This document shows, one piece after another, positions 6,751 to 8,815 of a DNA stretch of 8,815 nucleotides. The notes below the pieces were generated by a model. It was not told the DNA's origin. It saw only the letters and a program-made list of their open reading frames with translations, and made no database searches. This DNA comes from an uncultured bacterium. GTDB taxonomy: Bacteria > Krumholzibacteriota > Krumholzibacteriia > LZORAL124-64-63. The translations under genes and the position numbers were made by a program. Within the stretch, counting starts at the first letter, position 1. The number at the start of each line of letters is the position of its first letter. The DNA lies in contig CAINDZ010000238.1 of assembly GCA_903847545.1 (NCBI GenBank), positions 1-8,815 on the forward strand. Direction: 5' to 3'.

Positions 6751-8815
6751 ACATGTTGTCGTCGCGTGATCGCGCCAGTGCCCCTTCCCTGGTCGGCTGC
6801 ATCCCGGACATGCCGCCGCCCGTCCTCGAAGGCGTCTCGCTGAAGGCCGTGCTCGAGGACCTGCTGGCCAACGTCGAGGTGCACCAGACCTTCCGCAACC
6901 GGCACCACGGACCGATCGAGGCCGTCTACACGTTCCCGGTGCCGCACGGCGCGACGTTGCTGTCGTTCACCGCGAAGCTGGGCCGGCGCGAGCTGGCCGG
7001 GCGCATCCTGCCCGCGGCCGAGGCCGAGGACGACTACGAGGAGGCGGTCACCTCCGGCGACGCGGCCATCCTGCTGCAGGAGGCGTCGCCCGGCATGTAC
7101 ACGGTGAACGTGGGCAACCTGCTGCCGGACGAGAAGGTCGAGCTGACGTATCGCTACGCGCAGCTGCAGCACTGGCAGTCGGGCGCCCTGCGCTTCGCGC
7201 TGCCGACGGTGATCGCGCCGCGCTACGGCGACCCGGCCAAGGCCGGGCTGGAGGGGCACCAGGTGCCGGAGCACGACATGTTCGCGCACCACAGCGCCGA
7301 GTTCAGCGCCGGCATCCGCGGCGTGCTCCAGGACGCGGAGATCACGTGCCCGACGCACGGCATCGTCATCGAGCGCCAGGCGGACGGCGCCGTCGTGCGC
7401 CTCGAGGGCGGCTGCGCCATGGACCGCGACATCGTGCTCGTGCTCAAGCGCGCCCAGGCCACGCCGGCGCTGGCCCTGTTCGAGGACGTGGAAGGCGGCG
7501 GGCAGACGGCCCTGCTGACTTTCGTCCCGGAGACGGGACGGCCCACGTCGCCCGAGTCCCGCTTCATCAAGGTCCTGGTCGACTGCTCCGGCTCGATGCA
7601 GGGCGACTCGATCGGGCAGGCGCGCGTGGCGTTGCGCCGCATCCTCGATTCGCTGCGGCCGCAGGACTATTTCTCGATCATGGCCTTCGGCAGCACGCAC
7701 CGCTACCTCACGCCCGAGTGCGCCGCCTGCACGCCGGAAGCCCTCAAGGCGGCGCGCGAGGCCGTCGCCAAGCTGGACGCCGACCTGGGCGGCACCGAGC
7801 TGCGCGCCGCGCTGCTGGCGTTGATGAAGGTGCGCGCGCCCGGCGGCGACAAGGGCGACGTGCTGCTGGTCACCGACGGCGAGACCTTCGACGACAACCT
7901 GACGAAGGCCGCCGCCAAGGCCGGCGGGCGCGTGTTCACGGTGGGCGTCGGCTGCGCGCCCGGCGCGAGCCTGCTCGAGCGGCTCAGCGAGCAGACGAAG
8001 GGCGCCGCCGAGTTCGTCACCCCCGGCGACGACATCGCCGGCCGCATCCATCGTCACTTCCAACGCCTGTACCAGCCGCGCGTGGTCGACCTGGCGATCC
8101 GCTGGCCGGGTCGCGTGATCCGCGAGCAGCGCGCCCGCGAGGGCGGCGTCTTCGCCGGCGACACGGTCCACGTCATGGCGCAGCTGGCCGACGTCACCGC
8201 GGGCGACGTCGTGATCGGGTGCCGCCTCGAGAACGGCACGGTGCTCGAAACCAGGGTCGCGCTGCGCCGCCTCGAGGGGGCGGCCGGCGCGCTGCCCGGC
8301 GTCGGCTTCCTGGAGCGCCTCATGGCCGCCGCCGAGCTCGAGGCCGCGCGCCTGGACACCGGCAGGGAGTCGTCGGCCGAGGCCGCGCGGCTGACGGCCC
8401 TTGCGGTGCGCTGCCAGCTCATGAGCCCGTGGACGTCGTGCCTGATGGTCGCCCTGCGCGACTGGAACGAGAAGACCGACGGCATGCCCGACCTGGTGAA
8501 GGTGCCGCAGATGTTGGCCGCGGGCTGGCAGGGCAACGGTGGGCTGCGGCACGACGTCTGTTTCTGCATGTCGGCGCCCCAGAGCGCACACCACGTTGTC
8601 GGTATGCGCCTCTATGCCGACTCCGTCGGCGCCGCCCCGTGGGGCCTCGACGACCTGCCCGGCCTGGGCGTGCCGGGCGCGGTGGTCGACGCGCTGCGAC
8701 GGCTGGTCGACGGCGGCGATGACGAATCGCTGGTCTGCCTGCTGGCCCTGCACGCCCTGCTCAAGGCCAAGGTCAAGCCGGCGCTGGACCGGGAGCAGGC
8801 GCGCCTCGTCAGGCG
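6747..8815 (+). CDS. VIT and von Willebrand factor A domain protein (3' partial)
   Basis: The first 689 residues of a protein that is still open at the window end. An N-terminal VIT domain (about 23-163) shows the family's hallmarks: VHQTFRNRHHGPIEAVYTFP (45-64), a YEEAVTSGD-like element, and VGNLLPDEKVEL. A vWA domain follows (about 273-445) with a complete metal-ion-dependent adhesion site: D279-C-S281-G-S283, Thr350 in GGTEL, and Asp377 in VTDGE. After it come a beta-rich region and a helical segment with ALAVRCQLMSPWTSCLMV (553-570) and a GW (593-594), typical of inter-alpha-trypsin inhibitor heavy chain / VWA5A / PARP4-like architectures. There is no signal peptide or obvious membrane helix, so it is probably cytoplasmic, unlike many secreted VIT/vWA proteins. 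A divalent metal and a protein ligand are expected to bind at the vWA site. Few residues are probably missing, as relatives often run 700-850 residues. It starts within the merR-like stop codon. Its biochemical role is unknown; scaffold or partner-sensing is inference. Confidence 0.9.
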   Translation, partial: MNMLSSRDRASAPSLVGCIPDMPPPVLEGVSLKAVLEDLLANVEVHQTFRNRHHGPIEAVYTFPVPHGATLLSFTAKLGRRELAGRILPAAEAEDDYEEAVTSGDAAILLQEASPGMYTVNVGNLLPDEKVELTYRYAQLQHWQSGALRFALPTVIAPRYGDPAKAGLEGHQVPEHDMFAHHSAEFSAGIRGVLQDAEITCPTHGIVIERQADGAVVRLEGGCAMDRDIVLVLKRAQATPALALFEDVEGGGQTALLTFVPETGRPTSPESRFIKVLVDCSGSMQGDSIGQARVALRRILDSLRPQDYFSIMAFGSTHRYLTPECAACTPEALKAAREAVAKLDADLGGTELRAALLALMKVRAPGGDKGDVLLVTDGETFDDNLTKAAAKAGGRVFTVGVGCAPGASLLERLSEQTKGAAEFVTPGDDIAGRIHRHFQRLYQPRVVDLAIRWPGRVIREQRAREGGVFAGDTVHVMAQLADVTAGDVVIGCRLENGTVLETRVALRRLEGAAGALPGVGFLERLMAAAELEAARLDTGRESSAEAARLTALAVRCQLMSPWTSCLMVALRDWNEKTDGMPDLVKVPQMLAAGWQGNGGLRHDVCFCMSAPQSAHHVVGMRLYADSVGAAPWGLDDLPGLGVPGAVVDALRRLVDGGDDESLVCLLALHALLKAKVKPALDREQARLVR

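Noticed and set aside
6708..8753. 681-codon open frame on the - strand opposite the VIT/vWA gene
   Set aside because: The + strand frame encodes unmistakable VIT and vWA motifs. The antisense product is Arg/His/Gln/Ala-rich without domains.

Overview
The window is about 8.8 kb of very GC-rich bacterial DNA, roughly 70% by eye, with tightly packed protein genes. I see no RNA genes, insertion sequences, CRISPR repeats or phage genes. A HlyD-type periplasmic adaptor and a LolD/MacB-class ABC transporter point to a bacterium with two membranes. The sequence does not fix the phylum; high-GC lineages such as Myxococcota, Gemmatimonadota or Krumholzibacteriota/Eisenbacteria-like groups would fit, but that is a guess.

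Left block (1-2854, + strand): a three-gene transporter operon with overlapping genes. It encodes a periplasmic adaptor cut at its 5' end by the window edge, a four-helix MacB/LolC-type permease, and a LolD-like ATPase. The order adaptor-permease-ATPase matches that of the cyanobacterial DevBCA glycolipid exporter. The substrate is unknown, and any outer-membrane channel lies outside the window.

Middle block (2826-6063, - strand): two genes run leftward. The first in transcription order (6063-4396) is a compact nuclease-helicase with an N-terminal NERD domain of the PD-(D/E)XK fold and a UvrD/Rep-type superfamily 1 helicase core. About 100 bases downstream is a fusion of a family 2 glycosyltransferase, one predicted transmembrane helix and a NodB-type (CE4) deacetylase (4295-2826). 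Its 3' end overlaps the transporter ATPase gene tail-to-tail by 29 bases, and two GC-rich hairpins lie at the junction.

Right block (6301-8815, + strand): a MerR-family regulator is followed, with an ATGA stop/start overlap, by a VIT + von Willebrand A (vWA) protein that runs off the window. An AT-rich island (6181-6280, 34% GC by count) separates this pair from the divergent nuclease-helicase. It holds candidate promoters for both directions that physically overlap, with a small dyad between them.

The most interesting part is the divergon around 6181-6300. A MerR regulator coupled to a VIT/vWA protein sits back-to-back with a nuclease-helicase. This could be a regulated stress or conflict (defence-like) unit, but the shared function is inference. 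The GT2-TM-CE4 fusion is the second notable item, because it appears to join sugar transfer in the cytoplasm to deacetylation outside the membrane in one chain.
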